Below, one piece after another: positions 50,425 to 58,574 of a DNA stretch of 64,000 nt (within the stretch, counting starts at the first letter, position 1; each line of letters starts with the position of its first letter). The notes beneath the pieces are model-generated. The model was not told where the DNA came from. It searched no databases and was given only the letters and a program-made list of their open reading frames with translations. The stretch comes from CBDCCV01 sp965215025. Lineage in GTDB: Bacteria > Bacteroidota > Rhodothermia > Rhodothermales > Salinibacteraceae. The stretch spans positions 1,240,001 to 1,304,000 of the forward strand of contig CBDCCV010000002.1 in the NCBI GenBank assembly GCA_965215025.1, given 5' to 3'. Made by a program: the position numbers and the translations under genes.

Positions 50425-52451
50425 TCACACGCCGAAGGGGAACGTCTCGGGTACGCCTTCGAGGTCTTCATCTCTGAGCGGCGTGACGGCCTCCGTCTCG
50501 TCAAACCAGACGTACTCGTCGAACTGCCGCGGCAAGGAGGCCTGGAAGTAGTGGCTCTGCAGCTCGGTCTCGGGCCGGTAGATCACGCCGATGGCGCGCT
50601 CTAAGCGTTCCTCCACAAGCGCCTCGCGCAGCGCCGGGCGGGCCGCGCGCAGCGGCAGCAGGAAGGCGTCTGGTCCCTCGGCGCCGGCTTCGTGCATGAG
50701 GCGCTCGTAGCTCTCCTCGTGCGCCGGGCGCACCGTTTTGACCTCCATTGCCCCGCCCCACGTGGAGGCGGCGGCAACGGTGCCGTGGTCCGTCCCGAAG
50801 CCGACAAGGTAAGCTGCCTCGCCGAACGCTTCGCGGCAGAGCTGCCCGACGTTGTGCTGCCGCGCGTCGCACCCATCTCCGTGGCCGAGGCGTCGCCGAG
50901 GTGCGAGTTGTGCGCCCACACGACGGCCCTGGCCTCCGCGCCGCGAAAGTCGAGCAGGTCTTGGAGCGTGTCGAACATGTGCTCGTCGCGCAGATTCCAG
51001 GAGGCGGCCGAGCCGTAGTACATCGCCCGGTAGTAGCGCTCGGCGTTGGCGACGAGGCGCGCGTTCTGCACGGCGTCGAGGAAGCGCTGGCCGTCTTGCC
51101 GGGCGTAGTCCATGCGCTTATCCATGAGGTCTTTGAGCATGGCGACGACCTCCGGCTCGCACTCGCGGTAGCGGCCCGTGAGCGCGGCGCGGCCGTACGT
51201 GGCCGGGTCCTGCTCGTAGAGCGAGAGGCAGCCGTAGCGCTCGCGCGCGACGCGGGCGGCCTCCGGGTCCACGTCGTCAAGGTAAGCCAGCACGGAGGCG
51301 ATGGAGATGCGAAGGCTGTAGAGGTCCAGCCCGTGGAAGCTGACGGCCCCTTCGGCGGTCCCGGCATCCTCGTTGCGGCGCCGCATCCACTCGACGAACG
51401 ATGAGAACTCGGCGTTGGCCCACATCCATGTGGGGAAGCGGCGGAACGGCTCGTGGTCGGCGTTGGTGACCGGCGCGCCGCGCACGTAGGCGTCCACGCG
51501 GGCGGCGTCGGGCCAGTCCGCCTCGGCGGCGACGATGCGGAAGCCTTTCTCCCGGACGAGCGCCTGCGTAATCTGAGCGCGCATCCGGTAGAACTCGGAC
51601 GTGCCGTGCGTGGCCTCGCCCAAGAGCACCACCCGCGCGTCGCCGATCCGGTCGAGCAGCGCACCGAGGTCGGCCTCTGCGATGGACGGGATCGGCTCGG
51701 CCGCACGCGCGATCTGATCGGGAAGTGTCGCGGGTGCCTCCGCCGGCGCAAGGGCCTCCTTGCCGGAAACCGCTTCTTCGGCGGAGGTGCCGTCCCAGCC
51801 TTCCTCACCGATGAGCGGGACGAAGCGGACGCCGCCGAGGTCTTCCTGCTCGAAGCGCCCGTCGGTCCGTTCGAGGCGGATGAGGCGTTGCAGGCGCGGC
51901 TCGGGGCCGGCGGGCATCACGAGCCGGCCGCCGGAGGCGAGCTGATCTTTGAGCGCGCGCGGCACCTCCGGCCCGGCCGCCGCCACGGCGATGGCGTCGA
52001 AGGGCGCCTCCTCGGCCCATCCGCGCGTCCCGTCGCCCACGCGCACGTGGACGTTGTCGTAGCCGAGCCGCTCGAACCGCGCCCGCGCCGCCTTGGCCAG
52101 CGCGGCGTGGCGCTCTACCGTGTACACGGCCGCGGCGATGCGGCTCATCACGGCGGCGGCGTAGCCCGAGCCGGTGCCCACATCCAGGACGCGGTCCTCG
52201 GCGGAGAGCGCCAGCGCCTCGACCATGCGGGCGACGACGTAGGGCTGCGAGATCGTCTGCTCCTCGCCGATGGGCAGCGGCGTGTCGAGGTAGGCGAACT
52301 CCCGCATGTCCTCGGGCACAAACGCCTCGCGCGGCACCTCACGCATGGCCTCCAGGACGGCCTCGTCGGTGATCCCGCGTGCGGCGATCTGCCGGTCCAC
52401 CATCTCCTCGCGCCGAGCGGCCAGGTCTGCTTTTTCCGAGCTGTTCGTCAT
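50425..52451 (-). pseudogene. Fusion of PCMT (isoaspartate methyltransferase) and erythromycin-esterase-like domain, frameshifted
   Basis: About 675 codons. Residues about 1-215 are protein-L-isoaspartate O-methyltransferase (MVDRQIAARGITDEAVLEAM, ISQPYVVARMVEAL, the SAM loop VLDVGTGSGYAAA). About 255-675 are an erythromycin-esterase-family domain (VVLLGEATHGTSEFYRMRAQ, VAAEADWPD, WAHNSHLGDAS, LVGFGTDHGTV, MHEAGAEGPDAFLLPL). The frame is lost near 50862, just after HNSHLGDASATEMGA, and resumes in another frame to the natural end FDEYVWFDETEAVTPLRDED. Such fusions occur in other bacteria, so the fusion is real; the shift removes about 145 residues from the esterase domain unless it is a sequencing error. 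The substrate of the esterase-like part is unknown; the first half would still be translated. Confidence 0.9.
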
Positions 52452-52499
52452 CGCTCTCCTTGCTTCTTCGGTTGCTGTCTACGAATGCCTCGACCCGCT

Positions 52500-53410
52500 T
52501 CAGCGCGCGGCGGCGTCGGTCCAGGACCAGTTTTCGACGTCGGGCAGCTCCTGGCCGTGCTCGCGGATGTAGGCGGCGTGGCGCTCGAGCTGGCGCTCGT
52601 AGGTCTCGGCCGCCCCCGCCATGCGTTCTTCCAAGCCTTCCACGTGGGCGCCGCCGCGCTCGGAGGCGCGCCGCAGGGCTTCTTGAGCAAGATGGTAGCG
52701 GCTCAGCTTGTTCGCAACCACCATATCGAAGGGCGTCGTCGTTGAGCCTTCCTCGACGTAGCCGCGCACGTGGAAGCGCGCCGGGCGCGGGCGGCGGTAG
52801 AGGAGTTCGTGCACCGTCTGCGGGTACCCGTGGAAGGCGAAGACGACGTGCACTTCTTCGGTGAAGAGCCGGGCGAAGGCGCCGGCGCCGAGGCCGTGGC
52901 TTTGCTCGCGGCTGGAATCGAGGCGCAGGAGGTCCACCACGTTGACGACGCGCACGCGCAGGCCCGGCACGTCGCGGCGCAGAAGCCAGGCGGCGGCGAG
53001 CGTCTCTTTCGTCGGCACGTCGCCCGCGCAAGCGAGAACGACGTCGGGCGCCTCGCCTTTTTCTTCCGTGCCGGCCCAGTCCCACGTGCTCGCGCCGCGC
53101 TCCACGTGCGCCCGCGCGGCCTCGGCGTCGAGCCACTGCGGCATGGGCTGCTTCGAGGCGATGATGAGGTTGATGAGGTCGCGGCTCTTCAGGCACCCGT
53201 CGGCTACGCAGAGGAGCGTGTTGGCGTCCGGCGGGAGGAAGACGCGCACGCTCTCGCGCTTTTTCGTCAGCAGCGTGTTGATGAAGCCCGGTCCTTGGTG
53301 GCTGTAGCCGTTGTGGTCCTGGCGCCACGAGTGCGAGGTGAGCAGGTAGTTGAGCGAGGCGATGGGCCTGCGCCACTCGACCTCGCGCGACCACTTGAGC
53401 CACCTCGGCA
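52500..53410 (-). pseudogene. Truncated phosphoketolase (C-terminal third)
   Basis: About 300 codons of xylulose-5-/fructose-6-phosphate phosphoketolase, starting without a start codon at WLKWSREVEWRRPIASLNYL and including SWRQDHNGYSHQGPGFINTL, VRVFLPPDANTLLCVADGCL, QPMPQWLDAEAARAHVERG, PDVVLACAGDVPTKETLAAA, VRVVNVVDLLRL, FAFHGYPQTVHELLYRR and VEEGSTTTPFDMVV. Full enzymes have about 790 residues with the thiamine-diphosphate domain first, so two thirds including the catalytic site are gone. The break is at 53403-53412, where an unrelated plus-strand PIN fragment begins. An internal ATG (53249) could start a shorter, non-functional product. Confidence 0.93.
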
Positions 53411-53599
53411 GCGCTCGGGGCCTATCTCGGCTTGGCCGACGCCAAGAACCTCACGCGCCTGGTCGCTGCGCTCCGTGAGGGATGCACGCATCTCTTGACC
53501 TACAACACCGGCGACTACGAGCCGGGCCACCCCGACATTGAGGGGCTCACGCCGGGAACCTTCGTCCGAAGCGTAAGAGACCGCCTTAGCAGGCTGTAG
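53402..53599 (+). pseudogene. PIN-domain C-terminal fragment
   Basis: About 65 codons without a start: AYLGLADAKNLTRLVAALRE, GCTHLLTYNTGDYEPGHPDI, EGLTPGTFVRSVRDRLSRL then stop. The pattern (small helix, G-x-x-x-LLT-x-x-x-D-Y, then IEGLTPxxF) is the C-terminal end of VapC-like PIN nucleases. The N-terminal half with two catalytic Asp residues is missing, replaced by the phosphoketolase fragment, so this is a rearrangement junction. Confidence 0.65.
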
Positions 53600-53988
53600 C
53601 CGGCGGCGCGCCTCCGCCCCGTTCTCCTCTCCTAAGTTCTTGGCAAAGCGCTGACGCGGTCAGCCGGTCCGAAATCACACTGCTCGCGGGCGCGGTTGCA
53701 GGAGCCGCCGGCGCGCTCGTTCACGGCGCAGCTCAAGGGGGAGGTCCAAGCCTACGAGCGGATGCGTCGCGGCGGCGGCCTCGGCCCCTACACGACCTGA
53801 CGCACATCAGGCGCTGGCTCGTAGGCGCGCGCAACACATCCTCGAAGCGCTCGGGCGTCAGGTTTCGCTGGCTGCCCTATCGGTTATACGCGTGAATGGC
53901 CTTGCGCAGTTTGCGCGGTCGCATCATCTGAGGGATTCAGGCCGCCGCGATGGCGACGCCGACCACCGCCAGGGTGGGGACGTCGCGC
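53600..53988. pseudogene. Intergenic debris with an XRE-antitoxin-like fragment
   Basis: 389 bases without an intact gene. On the plus strand (53715-53865) SFTAQLKGEVQAYERMRRG, GLGPYTT then, after a one-base shift, LTHIRRWLVGARN resembles the segment before the helix-turn-helix of XRE antitoxins (LKxEVxxYExLxxG...LxxLxRWLxxAR). The rest is not recognised. Together with the PIN fragment it looks like leftover toxin-antitoxin DNA. Confidence 0.5.
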
Positions 53989-55077
53989 TCAGAAGGCCAC
54001 GCCGGTCTCCTCCGCGATATGGCGCAGGTCCTCAACGACGGGCCTGAGCAAAGGGATGCCCTCCGTGCGGCGCACCCGTTCCGCTTCGCGCTCCGGGTCG
54101 CCGGGGATGAGCGGGCCGTCCGTGCCGGGCGCCGGTTTTGTGGCGCGGAACGTGCGCACCCAGTCGTCAATCTGCCGCTTGAATTCGTCGGGGTCAATGA
54201 AGCCGTCAATGCGCAGCGCACCGAAGAAGTGGCCGATGCCCTTGCCGACGCTGCGTTCCGGCATCTGTTGCCGCAGCGTGAAGGGCGGGGCGAACGGCCC
54301 CCAGTTCGCCCCGCTGAGGACGCAGCAGAGCACGTCCACCATCGAGGCGAGGCAGTACCCTTTGTGGCCGCTCTGCTCGATGCTGGAGCCGAGCGGAAGC
54401 TGTGCCCCGCCGTCAATCATGGCGTTCGGGTCGTTGGTCATATGTCCATCCGAGCCGATGGCCCAGCCGTCGGGCATCGCAGCCTCTTCGCGGCGCTTGA
54501 TCTCAACCTTGCCGTACGCGACCGCGCTCGTGGCCATGTCGATCACGATGGGGGGTTCTTCTGCGCCGGGGAAGGCCGTGGCGATGGGGTTGGTGCCCAG
54601 CATCCGCTCGGCCCCCCAGTGCGGCGCGACGAGCTTTGTCGAGTTCGTCATGGCGAACCCGATCAGGTCGCGCTTCAGCGCCTGCAACGGGTAGTAACCG
54701 GCAATGCCAAAGTGGTTCGTGTTGCAGACGCTGACCCACCCGGAGCCAATCTCCGCGGCTTTGTCCATGGCAATCTCGTTCGCCTTTGGTCCTACGACGA
54801 GGCCCAGGCCGTTGTCGCCGTCTACGGTTGCCGTGCTGGGCGTCTCTCGCATGATATGCACGTCAGGCGTGGGATTGATGCGCCCGGCAGAGAGCATCTC
54901 GAAGTAGGTGTGGAGCCGGGCGACGCCGTGCGAGTCAATGCCGCGCAGGTCGGCCGTTGCCAGCACGTCGGCGGCCTGGCGCGCGTCCGGCTCCGGCACG
55001 CCGAAGTGCTCGAAGACGCGCTCCGAGAAGCTGCGCAGGTGAGCGATGGGAAAGGTCTGCATGGCGACTTCGCTCAT
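53989..55077 (-). CDS. Ldh2/MDH2-family malate/lactate/sugar dehydrogenase
   Basis: A 362-residue NAD(P)-dependent oxidoreductase of the type-2 malate/L-lactate (Ldh_2) family. Visible: DARQAADVLATADLRGIDSHGVARL (catalytic His in DSHG), DNGLGLVVGPKANEIAM, VCNTNHFGIAGYYPLQAL (cofactor loop), TNSTKLVAPHWGAERMLGTNPIATAFP and SGHKGYCLASMVDVLCCVLSGANWG. Substrates in the family include malate, L-lactate, ureidoglycolate and 2,3-diketogulonate. Here, next to an aldolase that should yield lactaldehyde or lactate, L-lactate is a reasonable guess. GGAGATC sits before the start. Last gene of the minus-strand sugar operon. Confidence 0.92.
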   Translation of the reverse strand: MSEVAMQTFPIAHLRSFSERVFEHFGVPEPDARQAADVLATADLRGIDSHGVARLHTYFEMLSAGRINPTPDVHIMRETPSTATVDGDNGLGLVVGPKANEIAMDKAAEIGSGWVSVCNTNHFGIAGYYPLQALKRDLIGFAMTNSTKLVAPHWGAERMLGTNPIATAFPGAEEPPIVIDMATSAVAYGKVEIKRREEAAMPDGWAIGSDGHMTNDPNAMIDGGAQLPLGSSIEQSGHKGYCLASMVDVLCCVLSGANWGPFAPPFTLRQQMPERSVGKGIGHFFGALRIDGFIDPDEFKRQIDDWVRTFRATKPAPGTDGPLIPGDPEREAERVRRTEGIPLLRPVVEDLRHIAEETGVAF

Positions 55078-55155
55078 GGGAGGATCTCCGTTGTCTAAGC
55101 GGCAGAGGGTGAAATCGAAGGGGGAGCCTGAAGAAGCTGCCCGCGCTTCTGGCGC

Positions 55156-56358
55156 TCAATCGAACTGCGCAGCCAGCTTGTCTACGATGGTGGCACCGAT
55201 GTTGAGCGAGGCTGTTGCCGCCGGGGAGGGCGCATTGCAAACGTTAATCACGCGGTCGGCCTCCAGGAAGAGGAAGTCGTCCAAGAGCTTTCCATCCGGC
55301 GTGATAGCTTGGGCGCGCACGCCCGCCGGCGCTGCCGTCAGATCGTCTGCTCGAATATCCGGCACGAGGACTTGGAGGGCGCGCACGAACGCTTTTTTGC
55401 TGAACGAGCGCCACATCTCTTTCAGCCCGGTTGACCAGTACGTGGCCGCGAGTTTCAGAAAGCCGGGGTACGTCAGCGTCTCGACGAGGTCGCTCCAATC
55501 CACCGTCGTGTTGTTGTAGCCTTCGCGGGCGAACGCCAGTACGGCATTTGGACCGCATTCCACGCGCCCGTCAATCATCTTAGTGAAGTGCACGCCCAAA
55601 AACGGAAAGCCGGGATCAGGCACGGGGTAGATGAGCGTCCGGCACAGCCGGCGCGCTTCGGGGGCAAGCTCGTAGTATTCTCCGCGGAACGGCACGATCT
55701 TTACTTCGGGGACATCACCGCTCAGTGAGGCCACGCGGTCGGACTGCAGGCCGGCGCAGTTGATCACGTAGGAGGCTTCTACGTCGCCGGCTGTGCTTTC
55801 CAGGACCACAGAGCCGTTGTAGCGGTGCAGCGCGTCTACACGAGCCTCGGTGCGGATCTCGCCTCCGCACGCTCGCACGCACGCGGCGAGGCGCTCGCAC
55901 ACCTCCCCGTAGTCTACGATACCCGTCTCCGGCACGTGAATGGCCGCGACGCCCGCCGCGTGCGGCTCCAGCTCGGCCAGCCGCTCACGGCCGATCATCT
56001 CGCACTGCACGCCGTTGGCGCGCCCGTTCTCCAGGATCTCGTTCAGCACGGGGACCTCCTTGGGCTTTGTCGCAACGATGACTTTGCCGCAGATCTCGTA
56101 GTTGATCCCTTCTTCGTCGCAGAACGCTTCCAGCGCCTTCTTGCCCTTGCGGCAGTTCTCTGCCTTGAGCGAGCCGGGCGTGTAGTAGACTCCGGAGTGG
56201 ATCACGCCGGAGTTGCGCCCGGTCTGGTGCTGGCCCAGGTCGGCCTCCTTCTCCAGCACGACGACGCGCTTTTCAGGAAACTTCTGCGTGAGCTGATAAG
56301 CCGTCGCTAACCCGACGATGCCTCCGCCGATTACGACAACGTCTGTTTGCTCTGCCAT
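55156..56358 (-). CDS. lhgO: L-2-hydroxyglutarate oxidase (LhgO-like FAD enzyme)
   Basis: A 400-residue FAD-dependent oxidase of the DAO/LhgO family. The dinucleotide loop VVIGGGIVGLATAYQL lies at the N-terminus, followed by VLEKEADLGQHQTGRNSGVIHSGVYYTPGS, a LhgO hallmark, then FCDEEGINYEICGKVIVA, VNCAGLQSD-like INCAGLQSDRVA, FPFLGVHFTKMIDGRVECGPNAVLAF and RAQAITPDGKLLDDFLF. The classical reaction oxidises L-2-hydroxyglutarate to 2-oxoglutarate; related proteins oxidise other L-2-hydroxyacids, and a role with L-lactate or a deoxysugar acid is possible in this operon. The next gene upstream (RhaEW-like) ends 37 bases before its start. Confidence 0.93.
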   Translation of the reverse strand: MAEQTDVVVIGGGIVGLATAYQLTQKFPEKRVVVLEKEADLGQHQTGRNSGVIHSGVYYTPGSLKAENCRKGKKALEAFCDEEGINYEICGKVIVATKPKEVPVLNEILENGRANGVQCEMIGRERLAELEPHAAGVAAIHVPETGIVDYGEVCERLAACVRACGGEIRTEARVDALHRYNGSVVLESTAGDVEASYVINCAGLQSDRVASLSGDVPEVKIVPFRGEYYELAPEARRLCRTLIYPVPDPGFPFLGVHFTKMIDGRVECGPNAVLAFAREGYNNTTVDWSDLVETLTYPGFLKLAATYWSTGLKEMWRSFSKKAFVRALQVLVPDIRADDLTAAPAGVRAQAITPDGKLLDDFLFLEADRVINVCNAPSPAATASLNIGATIVDKLAAQFD

Positions 56359-56395
56359 AGCGTACCGCTGGTTTTTATCTGAGAAAGGCCCCCTT

Positions 56396-58072
56396 TCAGT
56401 CCCCCATCCACGGCGATGACTTGGCCGGTGGTCTGGCGGAAGCGTGCGTCGCTGAGGAGGAGGTAGATCGCTCGGCCTGGTCATCCGGGGTGATGGGCGT
56501 CTTCGTGAGCGTGCGCTCGGCGTAAAAGTCGGCCAACCGTGCGCGGAGCGCCTCTGTGTCCTCGGCCTCGTCGTAGTCGAGGCCGTACTTCGAGAGCGAG
56601 GCGATGACGCGCTCGCGCGGAAACATCGAACTGCCCTCCACCACTGTCGCCGGTGCCACGCCGTTGACGCGCACGTGCGGCGCCAGCGCCACGGCCAGCT
56701 CGCGGACGAGGTGATTCGCGGCGGACTTGCTCACGTCGTAGGCGAAGCTGCCCGCCTTGGGCACGACGGCGTTGGCGCTCGTGGTGACGACGAGGCTGCC
56801 GCTGAGGCCCTGCGCCTCCCACACGGCTTTCGCCTCGTCCGCCACGAAAAAGGGACCCGTGGTGTTGACCTCGAAGGTTTTGGCCCACGCTTCGTCAGAA
56901 ATATGGCCGTCGGTATCGGGGCTGACGTAGAGGCTGGCCGTCAAGGCGATGCGGTCAAGGCCGCCGTACGCGAGAACCACCTCGCCGAGCGCCGCCCGGA
57001 TCGAGGCGCGGTCCGTGATGTCGCAGCCCGTGCCGATGACGGTGCCGCTACCGGAGATGCCCGTCCCAGCCACGCCGATGCCCATGCCGATCTCGCCGCG
57101 GATCTTCTCCGCCGTCGTTTCCGCCGCCTCGGCGTCGAGGTCGAGCGCGGCCACGGTCGCCCCTTCTTCTTCGATGAGGCGCGGCACGAGCGCTTTGCCG
57201 ATCCCGCTCCCCGCACCAATTACAGCGACGATCTGCTGCGACAGCTCGGCCTCCGGCGGCATACGCTTCAGCTTGGCGATCTCCAGGATCTCGTTCAGCA
57301 CGTCGTTGCGCTCTTCCGAAAGTGCTTCGTACTTCGCGCCGCCAAAGGCGTAATCGCCCTTACCGTGCTCGTGGAGGTAGGCCTCCGCCTTTTCGATGAG
57401 GCGCAACGTGAGGTGGTAGCATTCCTCGTCATCATCGGCCCAGTTGATGAGGCCGTGCCCGCCCATCATGATCCTCTTCGCTTCGGGATGCGCCTCGCAG
57501 ACGCGCTGCATTTCGAGTCCCAGCTCGAACCCCGGTCGCTGCCAGTCTATCCAGACGACCTCCTCGCCGTAGATCTCGCGCGTGAGGGCCTTGCCGTCCT
57601 CCGCCGTGGCGATGGCAATGCAAGCCACCGGGTGCGTGTGGTCCACGTATTTGTAGGGGATGAAGCTGTGCAGCGGCGTGTCAATCGAGGGCGCGCGCGG
57701 GTTGAGGTTGAACAGGCAGTGCGGCAGCATGTCCGGCATTTTGTCCTCGGCCAGCGTCTTCGGGCCGCGCTCGTCGAAGCGGGCGTAGACGTCTTGCAGA
57801 GCCAGGAGCTTCTCCTGGTAGAGCGAGGCGAAGTTCTTGCGCTCAGCCGTGCGCAGGTCGCCGCTGGAGCCTTTCACCCAGAGGACCTCGACCTCGTCTT
57901 CGGTGAGCGGGTCGGCTTGGATGATCTTCGACGAGGTGTTGCCGCCGCCGGTGTTGGTGATGCGCCAGTCCGCGCCCAGGAGGTTCGAGCGGTAGACGAG
58001 CCGGCCCACCGGATCGAGACCTTCGGCCTCAGCGTCGTCCCAGCGGTCTTCGAGATACTCGAATGAAGGCAT
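56396..58072 (-). CDS. rhaEW: RhaEW-like rhamnulose-1-phosphate aldolase/lactaldehyde dehydrogenase, internally deleted and frameshifted at the end
   Basis: 558 residues as read. About 1-255 is a class II aldolase (ITNTGGGNTSSK, YVDHTHPVACIAIA with metal-binding HTH, MMGGHGLINW) and about 283-545 is an SDR dehydrogenase (VAVIGAGSGIGKAL, catalytic AYDVSKSAANHL). In full-length relatives of about 690 residues, some 170 residues of the aldolase part lie between; here FGGAKYEALSEERNDVLNEI joins almost directly to KLKRMPPEAELSQQIVAVIG, so an in-frame deletion is likely. Near 56472 one base is missing; the frame then gives a false end (ERSTSSSATHASAR), while the other frame reads the expected IYLLLSDARFRQTTGQVIAVDGG. 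Probably non-functional as aldolase. RhaEW is the established bifunctional enzyme of L-rhamnose catabolism. Confidence 0.88.
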   Translation of the reverse strand: MPSFEYLEDRWDDAEAEGLDPVGRLVYRSNLLGADWRITNTGGGNTSSKIIQADPLTEDEVEVLWVKGSSGDLRTAERKNFASLYQEKLLALQDVYARFDERGPKTLAEDKMPDMLPHCLFNLNPRAPSIDTPLHSFIPYKYVDHTHPVACIAIATAEDGKALTREIYGEEVVWIDWQRPGFELGLEMQRVCEAHPEAKRIMMGGHGLINWADDDEECYHLTLRLIEKAEAYLHEHGKGDYAFGGAKYEALSEERNDVLNEILEIAKLKRMPPEAELSQQIVAVIGAGSGIGKALVPRLIEEEGATVAALDLDAEAAETTAEKIRGEIGMGIGVAGTGISGSGTVIGTGCDITDRASIRAALGEVVLAYGGLDRIALTASLYVSPDTDGHISDEAWAKTFEVNTTGPFFVADEAKAVWEAQGLSGSLVVTTSANAVVPKAGSFAYDVSKSAANHLVRELAVALAPHVRVNGVAPATVVEGSSMFPRERVIASLSKYGLDYDEAEDTEALRARLADFYAERTLTKTPITPDDQAERSTSSSATHASARPPAKSSPWMGD

Positions 58073-58073
58073 G

Positions 58074-58352
58074 TTAGGCGTGTGCTGGTTGAGGGTGATA
58101 CGTGGTGAGACGGGCAGAGGCGCGCGCGAGGGTTCGCACGGTCTTGTCCGTCTGGCAAGTCGCCCATGGTGCGCATCTGCACGAGGAGGTTACCCAGCGC
58201 CGCGGCCTCGGCCGTCAGGTCGTCGCATGACACCGCCGCGCCATTTTCCTTCCACACGCGCACGCACTCTTGGCAGGGGCCAGAGGCCGGCGAGGTTTTT
58301 TAGAAAGCGGATGGCGCCGTCGAGGTCAACCTCGTTCGTGAAGCCTGCCGAA
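58074..58352 (-). pseudogene. FGGY (rhamnulokinase-like) kinase remnant
   Basis: A heavily decayed kinase C-terminus in three frames. GFTNEVDLDGAIRFLKNLAGLWPL, then (after one extra base near 58282) ECVRVWKENGAAVSCDDLTAEA, directly followed by AALGNLLVQMRTMGDLPD, then (after another shift near 58150) KTVRTLARASARLTTYHPQ. In intact rhamnulokinases about 130 residues, including the ATP loop GGGSQN, separate the second and third pieces, so an internal deletion is present. Upstream (from ATG 58407) MKRLSVLASVL looks like a signal peptide of a different, lost gene joined to it. Stops 2 bases before the RhaEW start. Confidence 0.8.
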
Positions 58353-58451
58353 GCAGCCACGAAAGCCAGGACAAGAGCACGCTTGCGAGCACAGAAAGGC
58401 GCTTCATGATAAGGCTGTACACGGCACTCTCCCTGAATCTTCCGACTGCGG

Positions 58452-58480
58452 TTGAACGTGGCTAATGTTAATTGTATTAT
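58452..58480 (+). promoter_or_regulatory. Promoter candidate for the glycoside hydrolase genes
   Basis: TTGAAC (58452-58457), 17-base spacer, TATTAT (58475-58480), in an AT-rich island. It would give a 5' leader of about 88 bases before the ATG at 58575. It overlaps the palindrome at 58472-58487. Confidence 0.6.
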
Positions 58481-58487
58481 AATACAA
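58472..58487. promoter_or_regulatory. 16-bp palindromic operator candidate (GntR-like)
   Basis: TTGTATTATAATACAA is a perfect palindrome. The TTGTA...TACAA form with an AT core resembles operators of GntR-family regulators. It covers the -10 regions of both divergent promoters, so binding would repress both arms. No regulator gene is in the window. Confidence 0.6.
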
Positions 58488-58504
58488 CAGTGGGCATTAA
58501 TCAA
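58476..58504 (-). promoter_or_regulatory. Promoter candidate for the minus-strand catabolic genes
   Basis: On the minus strand TTGATT (58504-58499), 17-base spacer, TATAAT (58481-58476), a close match to the sigma-70 consensus and the best promoter in the window. It points toward the signal-peptide start at 58407, the kinase remnant, rhaEW, lhgO and the Ldh2 gene. Confidence 0.65.
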
Positions 58505-58574
58505 TCTACGGGCCAGCCCTGACGCGCGAGCCGTGCGACATCTTCGGACACCGCCCTCTCAATCCGCCCGTCTT

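Larger units (their letters stand above)
58353..58574. other. Divergent region of the sugar locus
   Basis: Contains the remnant of a signal-peptide coding start (minus, ATG at 58407) and the AT-rich double promoter. No intact gene. Confidence 0.6.
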
